Source of the DNA: BOG-994 sp049514215 | GTDB taxonomy: Bacteria > Pseudomonadota > Gammaproteobacteria > Burkholderiales > Burkholderiaceae_D | Direction of reading: 5' to 3' | Assembly: GCA_049514215.1 (NCBI GenBank) | Contig: JBEKVI010000014.1 | Coordinates: forward strand, 18,362 to 82,361 | Length of the DNA: 64,000 bases | Shown here: positions 8,530 to 17,350 of the stretch, one piece after another | Position numbering within the stretch: the first letter of the stretch is position 1 | Layout: each line of letters begins with the position of its first letter | The notes under the pieces: model-generated | Database searches by the model: none | The model's input: only the letters and a program-made list of their open reading frames with translations | What the model was told of the DNA's origin: nothing | Program-made: the position numbers and the translations under genes

Positions 8530-9540
8530 CTAGCGCGCCTGCATGAGCGCAACGGTGGTGTCGAGCATGCGGCTGCTAAAACCCCACTCGTTGTCATACC
8601 AGCTTGACACCTTCACGAGGGATCCTGACACCTTGGTGAGCGTGGCATCGAAGGTCGACGAGGCCGGGTTGTGATTGAAGTCGACCGAAACCAGAGGCAG
8701 CGTGTTGTAGGCCAGGATTCCCTTAAGCGCCCCCTCCGAGGCCTCTTTCATGATGGCATTGACTTCGTCTACGGTGGTCGGACGCGCTGCAATGAAGGAG
8801 AGATCGACGATTGAAACGTTGATGGTCGGAACACGAATCGCGTACCCATCGAGTTTCCCGTGGAGTTCGGGCATGACCAATCCGATGGCCGCGGCCGCCC
8901 CGGTCTTGGTGGGGATCATCGACATCGTGGCCGAACGCGCGCGTCGCAGGTCTTCGTGATAGACGTCGGTGAGAACCTGGTCGTTGGTGTAGGAATGGAT
9001 GGTCGTCATGAGTCCGCTGACCACCCCGATCTTCTGGTGCAGCGGCATGACGAGCGGCGCTAAGCAATTGGTCGTACAACTCGCGTTCGAGATCACGGTA
9101 TCACTGGCTTTAAGGACCTTGTGGTTGACGCCAAAAACCACGGTCGCATCGACATCCTTGCCGCCGGGGGCGGAGATGATGACCTTCTTTGCCCCGGCCC
9201 GGATATGGGCGAGCGACTTTTCCTTGGTTGTGAAAAGTCCCGTGCATTCCAATACCACATCGACGCCCAGGCTCCCCCAGGGCAGTTCGGCCGGATTACG
9301 CTGGGCGAACACTTTGATTGCATCTCCGTTGACGAGGATCGCATCGCCTTCGGCTGCGACCGTACCGGGAAAACGTCCGTGTACGGTGTCGTACTGCGTC
9401 AGATGCGCGTTGGTCTTCGGGTCGCCCAAGTCATTGATCGCAACGAACTGCAGATCGTGCTTCTTGCCGCCCTCGTAGTGGGCGCGCAAGATGTTGCGGC
9501 CAATCCGGCCATAGCCGTTGATGCCAACTCGAATGGTCAT
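8530..9540 (-). CDS. gap: Glyceraldehyde-3-phosphate dehydrogenase, type I
   Basis: NAD(P)-dependent phosphorylating GAPDH. 336 residues. The Rossmann start is VGINGYGRIGRNILRA, and the catalytic cysteine lies in the canonical SNASCTTNCLAP motif. C-terminal SWYDNEWGFSSRMLDT is also canonical. The ATG at 9540 has AGGGAG about 8 nt upstream. The coenzyme loop near residue 34 reads VAINDLGDP, with the aspartate usually linked to NAD preference. It lies between tkt and pgk. Confidence 0.97.
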   Translation of the reverse strand: MTIRVGINGYGRIGRNILRAHYEGGKKHDLQFVAINDLGDPKTNAHLTQYDTVHGRFPGTVAAEGDAILVNGDAIKVFAQRNPAELPWGSLGVDVVLECTGLFTTKEKSLAHIRAGAKKVIISAPGGKDVDATVVFGVNHKVLKASDTVISNASCTTNCLAPLVMPLHQKIGVVSGLMTTIHSYTNDQVLTDVYHEDLRRARSATMSMIPTKTGAAAAIGLVMPELHGKLDGYAIRVPTINVSIVDLSFIAARPTTVDEVNAIMKEASEGALKGILAYNTLPLVSVDFNHNPASSTFDATLTKVSGSLVKVSSWYDNEWGFSSRMLDTTVALMQAR

Positions 9541-9614
9541 ACCGATCTCCCTAAAAGAATCGTGGGGCAGGAGACGCCGCGCAACGCGCGCGTGCCGAAC
9601 TCCCCTGGCCTGCT

Positions 9615-11615
9615 TTAGAGCACATGCTGGACGGTCGCGACGACATTCTCAACAGTAAAGTGGAAAAATTTGAACAAAGCGTCGCCTGGAGCCGACTCCC
9701 CGAAAGTGTCAATTCCGATAACCGCCCCGCTGCCCCGCACGTACTTCCACCAGAAATCGGTCACACCGGCTTCGATCGCGATCCTGGGCGGCCCATCGGG
9801 CAGCACGGAACTCTTGTACTCCTGGCTTTGTCGGTCGAACACGCTCGTCGAGGGCATCGAGACGACGCGCACACTGATACCAAGTTCAGCCAAGGCACGC
9901 TGGGCCTTCATGGCAAGACCGACCTCTGAACCGGTGGCAATCAGGATCGCCCGGGGCACTTTTACGTCGGCCAGCACATAGGCGCCTTTGCGGATGTTCT
10001 CGACCTGGGCCGTCGTTTTTTCCAGATACGGCAGGTTTTGACGGGAAAAGACGAGCGAACTCGGGCCATCGGCCCGCTCCACCGCCGCAATCCACGCAAT
10101 CGCCGTCTCGGTCGTATCAGCTGGGCGCCACAGATCCATATGGGGAATGAGCCTCAGACTGGAGAGGTGCTCGATCGACTGGTGGGTGGGTCCGTCTTCG
10201 CCCAGGCCGATCGAGTCGTGGGTGAACACGAAGATCGACCGTATCTTCATGAGCGCCGACATCCGTAAGGCATTGCGACTGTAGTCCGAGAAGGTGAGAA
10301 ACGTGCCCCCAAATGGAATCAACCCACCATGGCAGGCCACGCCATTGAGGATGGCGCTCATCCCAAACTCGCGCACGCCGTAATTCACATAGTGTCCCGG
10401 CTGAAAAATGCCGTCGTTTACGCGCAGCGTCACGGCCTTGTCCCACTGCGTCAGATTGCTGGGGGTGAGATCCGCCGATCCGCCAAGCAGCTCCGGCAAC
10501 GCGGGCGCCAAGGCATCGAGCGCCTGCTGGGAGGACTTGCGGGTGGCGACGGTCTCTTTCTTCTCGAGCGTGCGGCGGATCAGGGCCTCGCTCGTCTCCG
10601 CCCAGTTTCTCGGTAAGCGCCCCAATGCGCGGCGTTCGAATTCGCTCGCTTCCTGCGGAAAGCGTTCGCGATAGTGCGCAAAGAGATCTTGCCATTCGCC
10701 TTCGAGCCTGGCCCCACGAGCCCGGCTATCCCAAGCGGCATAGAGATCCTCGGGTATGACAAACGGTGGGTACTCCCAGCCCAGCGCCTCGCGCGTAGCC
10801 TTGACCTCGGCTTCCCCCAAGGCGCTCCCGTGGGCCTTCTCGGTGCCCTGGAGATGCGGCGCGCCCTCCCCGATCACGGTCTTGCACATGATGAAGGTGG
10901 GACGTTCTGACTTCTGTGCCCGCTCGAATGCGGCACAGATCGCCGCACCGTCCTTCCCATTGATGTCGCGCTCGACGTGCCAGCCGTAGGCCTCGAAGCG
11001 CTTGGCAGTATCGTCGGTAAACCAGTTGGTCACTTCCCCATCGATCGAGATCCCGTTGTCGTCATAGACCACGATGAGTTTGCCAAGACGCCACTTCCCG
11101 GCGAGGGAGGCCGCCTCGTGCGAAATCCCTTCCATCATGCAGCCGTCGCCCGCAAACACGTAGGTCCTGTGATCGACGATTTCGAACCCGGGCCGATTGA
11201 ACTCGGCCGCGAGGAGCTTCTCGGTGAGCGCCATCCCCACTCCATTGGCCAAGCCCTGCCCGAGCGGTCCGGTGGTGGTCTCCACGCCCGGCGTGATGCC
11301 CCGCTCCGGATGACCTGGCGTCTTGGAATGGAGCTGGCGGAAGTTTTCCAGTTCCTCCATCGGAAGCGCATAACCGGTCAGATGCAACAGCGCGTACTGC
11401 AGCATCGAACCATGACCGTTGGACAGGACAAAGCGATCGCGATTGAGCCACTCGGGATTGGCCGGATTAAAGCGCAGGTAATTTTTCCAGAGCGCCACCG
11501 CGATATCGGCCATGCCCATGGGCATGCCGGGGTGTCCGGAATTGGCTTTCTGAACAGCGTCCATCGCCAAGGCCCGAATTGCGTTGGCCATACGGATAGT
11601 CAGGCTTGCGGTCAT
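9615..11615 (-). CDS. tkt: Transketolase
   Basis: ThDP-dependent transfer of two-carbon units between sugar phosphates (pentose phosphate pathway; also the Calvin cycle where present). 666 residues. Visible: ANAIRALAMDAVQKANSGHPG, the ThDP-binding GDGCMMEGISHEAASLAG through NGISIDG, GHSTKTPGHPE-like LHSKTPGHPE, and the pyrimidine-domain FTHDSIGLGEDGPTHQ. The open frame extends to 11681, but the ATG at 11615 has AAGGTGG at the right distance and gives the standard MTASLTIR-type N-terminus. It is the first gene of the minus-strand glycolytic run. Confidence 0.96.
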   Translation of the reverse strand: MTASLTIRMANAIRALAMDAVQKANSGHPGMPMGMADIAVALWKNYLRFNPANPEWLNRDRFVLSNGHGSMLQYALLHLTGYALPMEELENFRQLHSKTPGHPERGITPGVETTTGPLGQGLANGVGMALTEKLLAAEFNRPGFEIVDHRTYVFAGDGCMMEGISHEAASLAGKWRLGKLIVVYDDNGISIDGEVTNWFTDDTAKRFEAYGWHVERDINGKDGAAICAAFERAQKSERPTFIMCKTVIGEGAPHLQGTEKAHGSALGEAEVKATREALGWEYPPFVIPEDLYAAWDSRARGARLEGEWQDLFAHYRERFPQEASEFERRALGRLPRNWAETSEALIRRTLEKKETVATRKSSQQALDALAPALPELLGGSADLTPSNLTQWDKAVTLRVNDGIFQPGHYVNYGVREFGMSAILNGVACHGGLIPFGGTFLTFSDYSRNALRMSALMKIRSIFVFTHDSIGLGEDGPTHQSIEHLSSLRLIPHMDLWRPADTTETAIAWIAAVERADGPSSLVFSRQNLPYLEKTTAQVENIRKGAYVLADVKVPRAILIATGSEVGLAMKAQRALAELGISVRVVSMPSTSVFDRQSQEYKSSVLPDGPPRIAIEAGVTDFWWKYVRGSGAVIGIDTFGESAPGDALFKFFHFTVENVVATVQHVL

Positions 11616-11700
11616 TTGAGATTCCACCTTTGCGAGGATGGGAATCTTCAGCCTTTCGCCGCGAAGTTGGGCTAAGACCAAAGAAACGGGATTTTAACAG

Positions 11701-11738
11701 AGCCGCCCCGCTCGCCTTATACCCCGGCGTGGGCGGCT
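11701..11738 (-). promoter_or_regulatory. Hairpin in the tkt upstream region
   Basis: In the 262-bp gap between tkt and rsmE, AGCCGCCC (11701-11708) pairs with GGGCGGCT (11731-11738), with an inner CGCC/GGCG stem (11713-11716/11726-11729). It lies 86-123 nt upstream of the tkt ATG, so it is in the leader or promoter of the whole glycolytic run. A TATAAG hexamer falls inside it on the minus strand, but I see no convincing -35 partner. The role is unknown. Confidence 0.4.
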
Positions 11739-11877
11739 GCTTGAGGAAATTGTCGTCTCTCCCTAAAGCAAGAGACAATCCAGGCGTTCCATCTGAACGT
11801 TTTGGTCCCGACCACCGCAAAAGTTCCCGGCTGCCGCCCCAAAACAGACTCTCCCCCACGACCTTTTCGCTAATCCT

Positions 11878-12651
11878 ATGCCGCGGTTTTTCGTCGACGT
11901 CTCGTTGCAGTTGGGACAGACTGTCACCCTGACTTCAGGCGCTCAGCATCACGCCTTGAGCGTTTTGCGGCTCAAGCACGGCGACGCGGTGACGCTGTTT
12001 AACGGCTTGGGCGGTGAGTTTCATGGCCAGCTGCAGCGGGGTTCGGGCCGGGAAGTTCACGTCGCGCTCCATTCGTTCGATGCTCGCGAGGCTGAGCTGC
12101 CCTATCCGATCGTGCTCGCCCAGGGCTTGCCCTCGGGCGACAAGATGGATTGGATCGTGGAGAAGGCGGCTGAGTTGGGCGCCCAAGTCGTGCAGCCGCT
12201 CGCCTTGGCACGAAGCGTGGTGCGACTTTCGGGGGAACGGGAAAGGCGCCGGGTTGTGCACTGGCAAGGTGTCGCCGTCTCAGCCTGCGAGCAGTGTGGC
12301 CGTAACCAAGTCCTGAAGGTGAGAGAACCATTGACGCTGCGCGCATGGCTTGACCAGATCGCAGCTGCGGGGCAGCGCCTGTACGCCAACCCTGGAGCCA
12401 AGGCGGCCCTCGCAGAGCTTGCCGCTCCGGCCAGCGGGGTTCAGGTCTACCTTGCTATCGGTCCCGAAGGCGGTTTTAGCGAGGAAGAGGCCGAAGCACT
12501 CGAGTCGGCCGGCTTTGCCGCGGTCTCCCTCGGCAGTAGGGTATTGCGAACGGAGACGGCAGGACTGGCTGCGCTCGCCATGTTGGGGGCCTTGTGGACG
12601 CGAAGCAAAGCCCCCTCATCAGCCCCAACAGGGGATGGAGCATCAGCTTAG
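11878..12651 (+). CDS. rsmE: 16S rRNA (uracil1498-N3)-methyltransferase
   Basis: SAM-dependent methylation of U1498 in 16S rRNA. 257 residues. The N-terminal PUA-like RNA-binding part begins MPRFFVDVSL and contains HHALSVLRLKHGDAV. The SPOUT methyltransferase part has VLAQGLPSGDKMDWIVEKAAELG, AIGPEGGFSEEEAEAL and the knot motif SLGSRVLRTETAGLAAL. No Shine-Dalgarno sequence is obvious. It is transcribed divergently from tkt, and its last 9 bp overlap the convergent patatin gene. Confidence 0.95.
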   Translation: MPRFFVDVSLQLGQTVTLTSGAQHHALSVLRLKHGDAVTLFNGLGGEFHGQLQRGSGREVHVALHSFDAREAELPYPIVLAQGLPSGDKMDWIVEKAAELGAQVVQPLALARSVVRLSGERERRRVVHWQGVAVSACEQCGRNQVLKVREPLTLRAWLDQIAAAGQRLYANPGAKAALAELAAPASGVQVYLAIGPEGGFSEEEAEALESAGFAAVSLGSRVLRTETAGLAALAMLGALWTRSKAPSSAPTGDGASA

Positions 12652-13893
12652 TTCCTCCAGCGGCCTTGCCCCCACGATGAAATCGATCACCTCGGTCTTG
12701 CGTGCCAGGGTGTCCTCGACGCCGAGATTGATGAGCTCTCGCGTATAGCTCGATTCGAACAGCAGGTAGCTCGCAAGGGCCGCACCGCGCGCATCCGTGG
12801 CGCCCATTCCCCTGAGCATCGCCCTGACCGGCAACGGCAGGCTGTTGACATGGCGCGATGCGATTTCGTCCAGGCGTTGCGAAGGTGAGATGACGAGCAC
12901 GTCGATGGGGCGCAGCATGGTTTGTGCGCGCTCGCCCTCTGAAAGAAGCGCGAGGGTCCGGTTGACTCTGAGCAAACGCTCGATATCCCCGGCCAGGCTA
13001 TCGAGAAAGATGCTCGACAGGGCGTGGCCTGCGATCTGGGCCAAGCTTGGATAGCTCGGATCGGCCGGAGCGACTTGAGAAACCGGCTCCTGCATGCGCC
13101 CGGCGCCGATGACGACGATGCGGTCAGCGCCCAGGTGAATGGCCGGACTGATGGGGGCAAGCTGACGCATCGAGCCGTCACCAAAGAACTCGGGCCGGCC
13201 GCGCAGCATGAGCGACTTGGCCGGAAAGACAAACGGGATCGCCGAGGAGGCCAAAAGATGGTCGATGCCGATCGCCTCGGGAATGGCGAGTCGCTGGGAC
13301 CGAGTCCAGGGTTCGATGAGCTGGGCGGCCTGATAAAAGGTCACATGGGAGCCCGACGTGTAGCTCGAGACCGTGACCGCCAGCGCGCGCAGCGAGCTCG
13401 TCTCGAGCAGTCTTGCGACCTGGCTTGGATCGATCATGTGGGTCAGAAGCTCCGACAGGGGCGCATTGTCGAAAAGCGATTTCGGGCGTGCCCGCGACCA
13501 CTTCCTCAAGGTCCAGCCGATCGACAGGGCGGTCAGCCAGCGCGCGCCCGTCTTGACCACCCCCAGCGAATCCGAACGATAGACCTGTTCGGCGCGGAAG
13601 TTCTCCCAGACCTCGACGATGCGCGCCACCGCGATCTGAAAGTCGTCCGCCCGCGAGGCAAATGCGGTGGCGTTGATGGCGCCTGCCGATGTGCCCACGA
13701 CGATCGGGAACGGGTTCCTGTGGGCGAGATCCTCGCGACCGCGTTCCTGTGCGCGTTCTTCGAGCAGCATGGCGATCGCCTTGAGAACTCCGACCTGATA
13801 GCCGGCACGCGCACCGCCGCCCGAGAGCACGAGGCCAGTGAGGCGCTCGTGGGCCCGACTCGCTTGCGAATCCAAGGAGAGTTCGACCGACAT
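12643..13893 (-). CDS. Patatin-like phospholipase
   Basis: Predicted Ser-Asp dyad acyl hydrolase acting on lipids. 416 residues from the ATG at 13893 (MSVELSLD...); the open frame continues upstream, but only as unlikely sequence. The oxyanion motif is LVLSGGGARAGYQVGVLKA, the nucleophile serine is in VGTSAGAINATAFA, and the catalytic aspartate is in FGDGSMRQLAPISPAIHLGA. A roughly 100-residue C-terminal extension follows the patatin domain. There is no signal peptide, so it is cytoplasmic or peripherally membrane-bound. It converges with rsmE. Confidence 0.9.
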   Translation of the reverse strand: MSVELSLDSQASRAHERLTGLVLSGGGARAGYQVGVLKAIAMLLEERAQERGREDLAHRNPFPIVVGTSAGAINATAFASRADDFQIAVARIVEVWENFRAEQVYRSDSLGVVKTGARWLTALSIGWTLRKWSRARPKSLFDNAPLSELLTHMIDPSQVARLLETSSLRALAVTVSSYTSGSHVTFYQAAQLIEPWTRSQRLAIPEAIGIDHLLASSAIPFVFPAKSLMLRGRPEFFGDGSMRQLAPISPAIHLGADRIVVIGAGRMQEPVSQVAPADPSYPSLAQIAGHALSSIFLDSLAGDIERLLRVNRTLALLSEGERAQTMLRPIDVLVISPSQRLDEIASRHVNSLPLPVRAMLRGMGATDARGAALASYLLFESSYTRELINLGVEDTLARKTEVIDFIVGARPLEELS

Positions 13894-13968
13894 GGGAGGC
13901 GAATTTAGCACGCCCTTCGCAGCCTGGGCTCTGCAATGCACCATCGGGGCAATGCGATAATCCTCCCC

Positions 13969-14346
13969 ATGAAAAAGCTCGCCCTGCCTTGGCTTGTCGC
14001 CCTTGCCGTGACGGGATTGGCGATTCTCGCCCGCACTTTTGTCATCCAGCCGCCTGAGGTCGCACACCAGTGTGACGGTGTTGGAGCCGGACCGTGGTGG
14101 TGTCTCGCGCGCTCGGCCATCATCATGACCTACTCCAGGTATGGTCTGGGCTACGCGGCGCTCGTGCTATCTATCCTGTGTCTATTGCGGCGCGGCGTGA
14201 TCATCAGCTGTGCTGCTCTATCCGTCGGTGGGGCGGGGCTCGTCCTGTACTGCTACGAGCCCGGTGCCGTCGCGTTCGCCGTGGGCGCGCTCGTGCTGGC
14301 CCGCCGGCAGCACCAAATCCTCATGGGAAGACCTCGTCTGGCGTAA
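13969..14346 (+). CDS. Small membrane protein of unknown function
   Basis: 125 residues with three to four hydrophobic segments: LALPWLVALAVTGLAILA, YGLGYAALVLSILCLL, VIISCAALSVGGAGLVLY and AVAFAVGALVLA. The middle has conserved-looking features (FVIQPPEVAHQC, PWWCLARSAII), including three cysteines. I do not recognise a named family. It starts 76 bp from the divergent patatin start; an ATG 33 nt earlier is possible. Its last 129 nt overlap the 3' end of the convergent GH17 gene. Hydrophobicity and typical membrane-protein composition argue that it is real. Confidence 0.65.
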   Translation: MKKLALPWLVALAVTGLAILARTFVIQPPEVAHQCDGVGAGPWWCLARSAIIMTYSRYGLGYAALVLSILCLLRRGVIISCAALSVGGAGLVLYCYEPGAVAFAVGALVLARRQHQILMGRPRLA

Positions 14347-15957
14347 CGCAACCAGGGCGCAGACGCCTGCGAGAAGAGCCCAGAAATCCGCGCTCAGATT
14401 GCTAGGCCTCTCGATGACCACGATCAGCACTGAAGCCACCAAAAGCCAGAGCGCACAAAGCCGCTCCTCCAAGGCCACCTCGGATCCCACCTCGGTCGCT
14501 GAGGTGATAATCGATAGGAGCACCAACGCCCCGCCCGGAGCTGCAAACAGGAGCGAGGGGAAGTCCCGGTAACGTGGATCGAAGACCAGGAGCAGGTCCA
14601 TCACGGTCACCGCGAAAAGCCAGGTCATTCTGAGTACCCCCAGAAAGAGGGCCGTGGACGCAACACCCCGCGGCAACCGCGATCTCCAGGACGCAAGCGG
14701 CCGCGGCAGCGCCAGGAGCGGGGCGTTGGGTGTGTCGACCCAGCGTGCCAGGACCCAGGCCGCGACTGCGCTCCCAAGGAAGGCCCAAAGGCCAAGCACG
14801 CCCGTCAGAACGGTCTCGCCCCAGTTCCGGTTGGCCATGCCCATGTGGCGCCACTGGGCCCAGAGCGTAGCCCCGACCGCGTCGCCGGCGACGAACAAAA
14901 TGGCTGTGCCCCAGAGGCGAGAACGGGCGAAGAGCACGCCGCACGCCGCCCACGCGAGCGCTAGCACCAGGCCCGCCACGATACCCTGGACCCACTCGGG
15001 CTCCTCGACGACCGGGCCTTGCAGAGGGAATTTCTCCTCGAGCGCGGCGTTGTAGAGTCCCCAGAATCCGCCGACCGTACCCTCGAGCTTGCGCTTCCAG
15101 GGCTGATCGAACGCTTCGATGACGTTATAGTGGATCCCGTTGGCGTTGGCCCAGGTCAGGAACTCACGGATGTAGCGGGCCTGATTCACGAGGCTTGGCA
15201 CAGCCTCGCGCCGTTGCCGCCCTGCGCTGGGCCAGCCCGTTTCGCCAATGAGGATGTCTCGATCCGGGAACGCGGCCTGCATCTGCTGGCGGATCGAGCG
15301 CACATGCGCGAGGGCCTCGGAGACGCCGACAGGCTCGTCCTCCCAATAGGGCAGGATATGGATCGTCACGAATGAAACGGCACGCGCGACTTCGGGATAG
15401 CGCAGCCAGAATTCCCACACGTCGGCATAGGTCACCGGAAGTCCCGTGGCCGCCCCGACCTGCCGGATGTACGCGGCCAAGGTCGACTGCGGCAATTCGC
15501 CGCGCAAGAGCACCTCGTTGCCGACGATCACGGCCGGGATCACATCGCGATTCTCCTGCGCGAGCGCAATGCCGCGCCGCAGCTCGCGTTCGTTGTCCAC
15601 GGGGTTGCGCGAGAGCCAGATGCCCAAAAGCACCTTCATGCCGTGCCGGCGCGCAATCGCCGGGACCGCGTCCAGACCGGCGCCCACCGAATAGGTTCGG
15701 ACGCAGTCAAAGCGCCTGGCGAGGGCCGCGAGGTCTTCCTCGATGCGTTCGGGGGCAACGAGAAAGTGAGCATCAAACGGGGTCTCGCCAGCCTTTCGAT
15801 ATGGCGCATACGAGACGCACGCGATTCGACCGCCGGGCGCATCGGGCAGCACGACCGGGCGACTCATCTGCCACCAATAGTCGTTAGCGGCCAGGGCGGC
15901 CGCGATCAAGAGGACGACGAGGATGATTCGACGTTGAAAATGCGTCGCAGAGAGCAT
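14218..15957 (-). CDS. Membrane-bound glycoside hydrolase family 17 protein (beta-1,3-glucanase-like)
   Basis: 579 residues from the ATG at 15957; the longer open frame to 16251 is non-coding in character. An N-terminal membrane anchor (RIILVVLLIAAALA) is followed by a GH17 TIM-barrel from about residue 40 to 320. The acid/base glutamate is in VIVGNEVLLRG and the nucleophile in the family signature DILIGETGWPS. About seven hydrophobic segments fill the C-terminal half (for example GIVAGLVLALAWAACGVLF). The active site is probably periplasmic, acting on beta-glucan. No partner glucan synthase is seen nearby. The C-terminal 42 codons overlap the small membrane-protein gene on the other strand. 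Confidence 0.85.
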   Translation of the reverse strand: MLSATHFQRRIILVVLLIAAALAANDYWWQMSRPVVLPDAPGGRIACVSYAPYRKAGETPFDAHFLVAPERIEEDLAALARRFDCVRTYSVGAGLDAVPAIARRHGMKVLLGIWLSRNPVDNERELRRGIALAQENRDVIPAVIVGNEVLLRGELPQSTLAAYIRQVGAATGLPVTYADVWEFWLRYPEVARAVSFVTIHILPYWEDEPVGVSEALAHVRSIRQQMQAAFPDRDILIGETGWPSAGRQRREAVPSLVNQARYIREFLTWANANGIHYNVIEAFDQPWKRKLEGTVGGFWGLYNAALEEKFPLQGPVVEEPEWVQGIVAGLVLALAWAACGVLFARSRLWGTAILFVAGDAVGATLWAQWRHMGMANRNWGETVLTGVLGLWAFLGSAVAAWVLARWVDTPNAPLLALPRPLASWRSRLPRGVASTALFLGVLRMTWLFAVTVMDLLLVFDPRYRDFPSLLFAAPGGALVLLSIITSATEVGSEVALEERLCALWLLVASVLIVVIERPSNLSADFWALLAGVCALVALRQTRSSHEDLVLPAGQHERAHGERDGTGLVAVQDEPRPTDG

Positions 15958-16108
15958 GGACACGTGGGTTGGTGGGCTCGCCAGCAAGCTCGCACGGCAG
16001 GGCTGGGCCGGGCATGTGCGGCATTGTACCGGCCCGCAGTAGCCCGGCCGGAGGCCGCGTGGCCTGCGGTGCGCCCTTTGGGCCAAAAGAGTGGGTATCA
16101 TCGCGCCC

Positions 16109-17350
16109 ATGCCTGAATTCGACGTCGCCATCATCGGTGCTGGACCGGCTGGCGCCAGCTCCGCGATTCTCCTAAGACGCCTTGGGCTGACCGTGGCGCT
16201 TCTGGACCGTGCCCAATTTCCCCGCGACAAGATTTGCGGAGATGGCATCACGCCGCGTGGCGCGCGCGCCCTGTCGCGGCTGGGACTGCTCGAGAAGATT
16301 CTTCCCCTGGCTCAGCCGCACCGCGGGGTGACGATTCGCGGCGCAGGAGGCCGATCATTTAGCATTCCCTTCGAGCGCGAGGCCGGCTTCCCATCGGACC
16401 TGCTCGTCATCCCGAGGCGGGTGCTTGACAACGTGCTGGTCGAGCATGCAAAGGAACAGGGCGCGACGTTCTTCTCCGGGGTCAAGGTCGAAAGCGTGCG
16501 CGAGCTCGGCCACGGACGAACCGAAATCCTCGCTGCCGAAGGTCCTGTTCTGCAGTGCCGCCTTGCGGTCTTTGCCAGCGGCGCCGAATCACAGCTGCTG
16601 CGCGCCGTGGGGCTGCTCTCCTCCAAGCCACTCCTGGAGCATGCGGCGCGCGCCTACTTCGAAAACGTCGACGGATTGGACCAGAACGTCACTCTCTTTT
16701 TCGATGGCGTCGACATGCCCGGTTACGGCTGGATTTTTCCGACCGGGGCGCGCTCGGCCAATATTGGTTGCGGCGTGTTCGACCAGCGTGGAACGCAGCA
16801 AGCCAAGCGCCTTGCACATCTCGTGGCCGAACACCCCCTGCTGGTTTCGATGCTGAAAAACGCCCGGCAGGTGGAGCCGATTCGGGCCTATCCCTTGCGC
16901 ACCGATTTTCGGCCGGCGTATGCCGGAGTCGGCGCACGAGTGTGTGTGGGCGAAGCCGCGGGTCTGGTAAATCCCATCACCGGCGAAGGCATCGACTACG
17001 CGTTCGAATCCGCCGAGTTTTTGGCACAGGCAGCGAAGCTGCACTGGAACTCGACGTCCGGGGTTCCGCATGCCCTTGTCGAGAACTATCGGGCGCGTCT
17101 GCGCCGCCGCTTCGCACTACGCTTTCGGTTCTACCGCTGGGTTCAGCATCGTTGCCTAAGCGGCGCCGATTCGGCCGACTTTCTTGGCCTCATCGAACAC
17201 TCTCCAGCGCTTCGGCGTGCGCTGGTCGACGGGCTGTTCGGCCGTTCACGCCTTTCGACCTATCTCAACCCCCCGGTCTTGGGCGCGGGCCTGCGCATGG
17301 CGCTTTTTGCGCGCCACCCCAGCGAGCAAGGGCTGCCGCCTACGCCCTAG
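16109..17350 (+). CDS. Geranylgeranyl reductase-family FAD-dependent oxidoreductase
   Basis: 413 residues from the ATG at 16109; a GTG six codons upstream is an alternative. The N-terminal FAD-binding GxGxxG is in VAIIGAGPAGASSAIL, followed by the family motif FPRDKICGDGITPRGARAL. The second FAD motif is CVGEAAGLVNPITGEGIDYA. The family reduces isoprenoid double bonds or hydroxylates lipid-like substrates. The substrate here is unknown because no isoprenoid genes are adjacent. The stop overlaps the convergent maeB stop by 4 bp. Confidence 0.85.
   Translation: MPEFDVAIIGAGPAGASSAILLRRLGLTVALLDRAQFPRDKICGDGITPRGARALSRLGLLEKILPLAQPHRGVTIRGAGGRSFSIPFEREAGFPSDLLVIPRRVLDNVLVEHAKEQGATFFSGVKVESVRELGHGRTEILAAEGPVLQCRLAVFASGAESQLLRAVGLLSSKPLLEHAARAYFENVDGLDQNVTLFFDGVDMPGYGWIFPTGARSANIGCGVFDQRGTQQAKRLAHLVAEHPLLVSMLKNARQVEPIRAYPLRTDFRPAYAGVGARVCVGEAAGLVNPITGEGIDYAFESAEFLAQAAKLHWNSTSGVPHALVENYRARLRRRFALRFRFYRWVQHRCLSGADSADFLGLIEHSPALRRALVDGLFGRSRLSTYLNPPVLGAGLRMALFARHPSEQGLPPTP

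Noticed and set aside
4620..11615. Calvin-cycle (cbb) operon
   Set aside because: fba, pgk, gap and tkt occur together, but no RuBisCO, phosphoribulokinase or CbbR gene is in the window. pyk and the purine genes point to general central metabolism.
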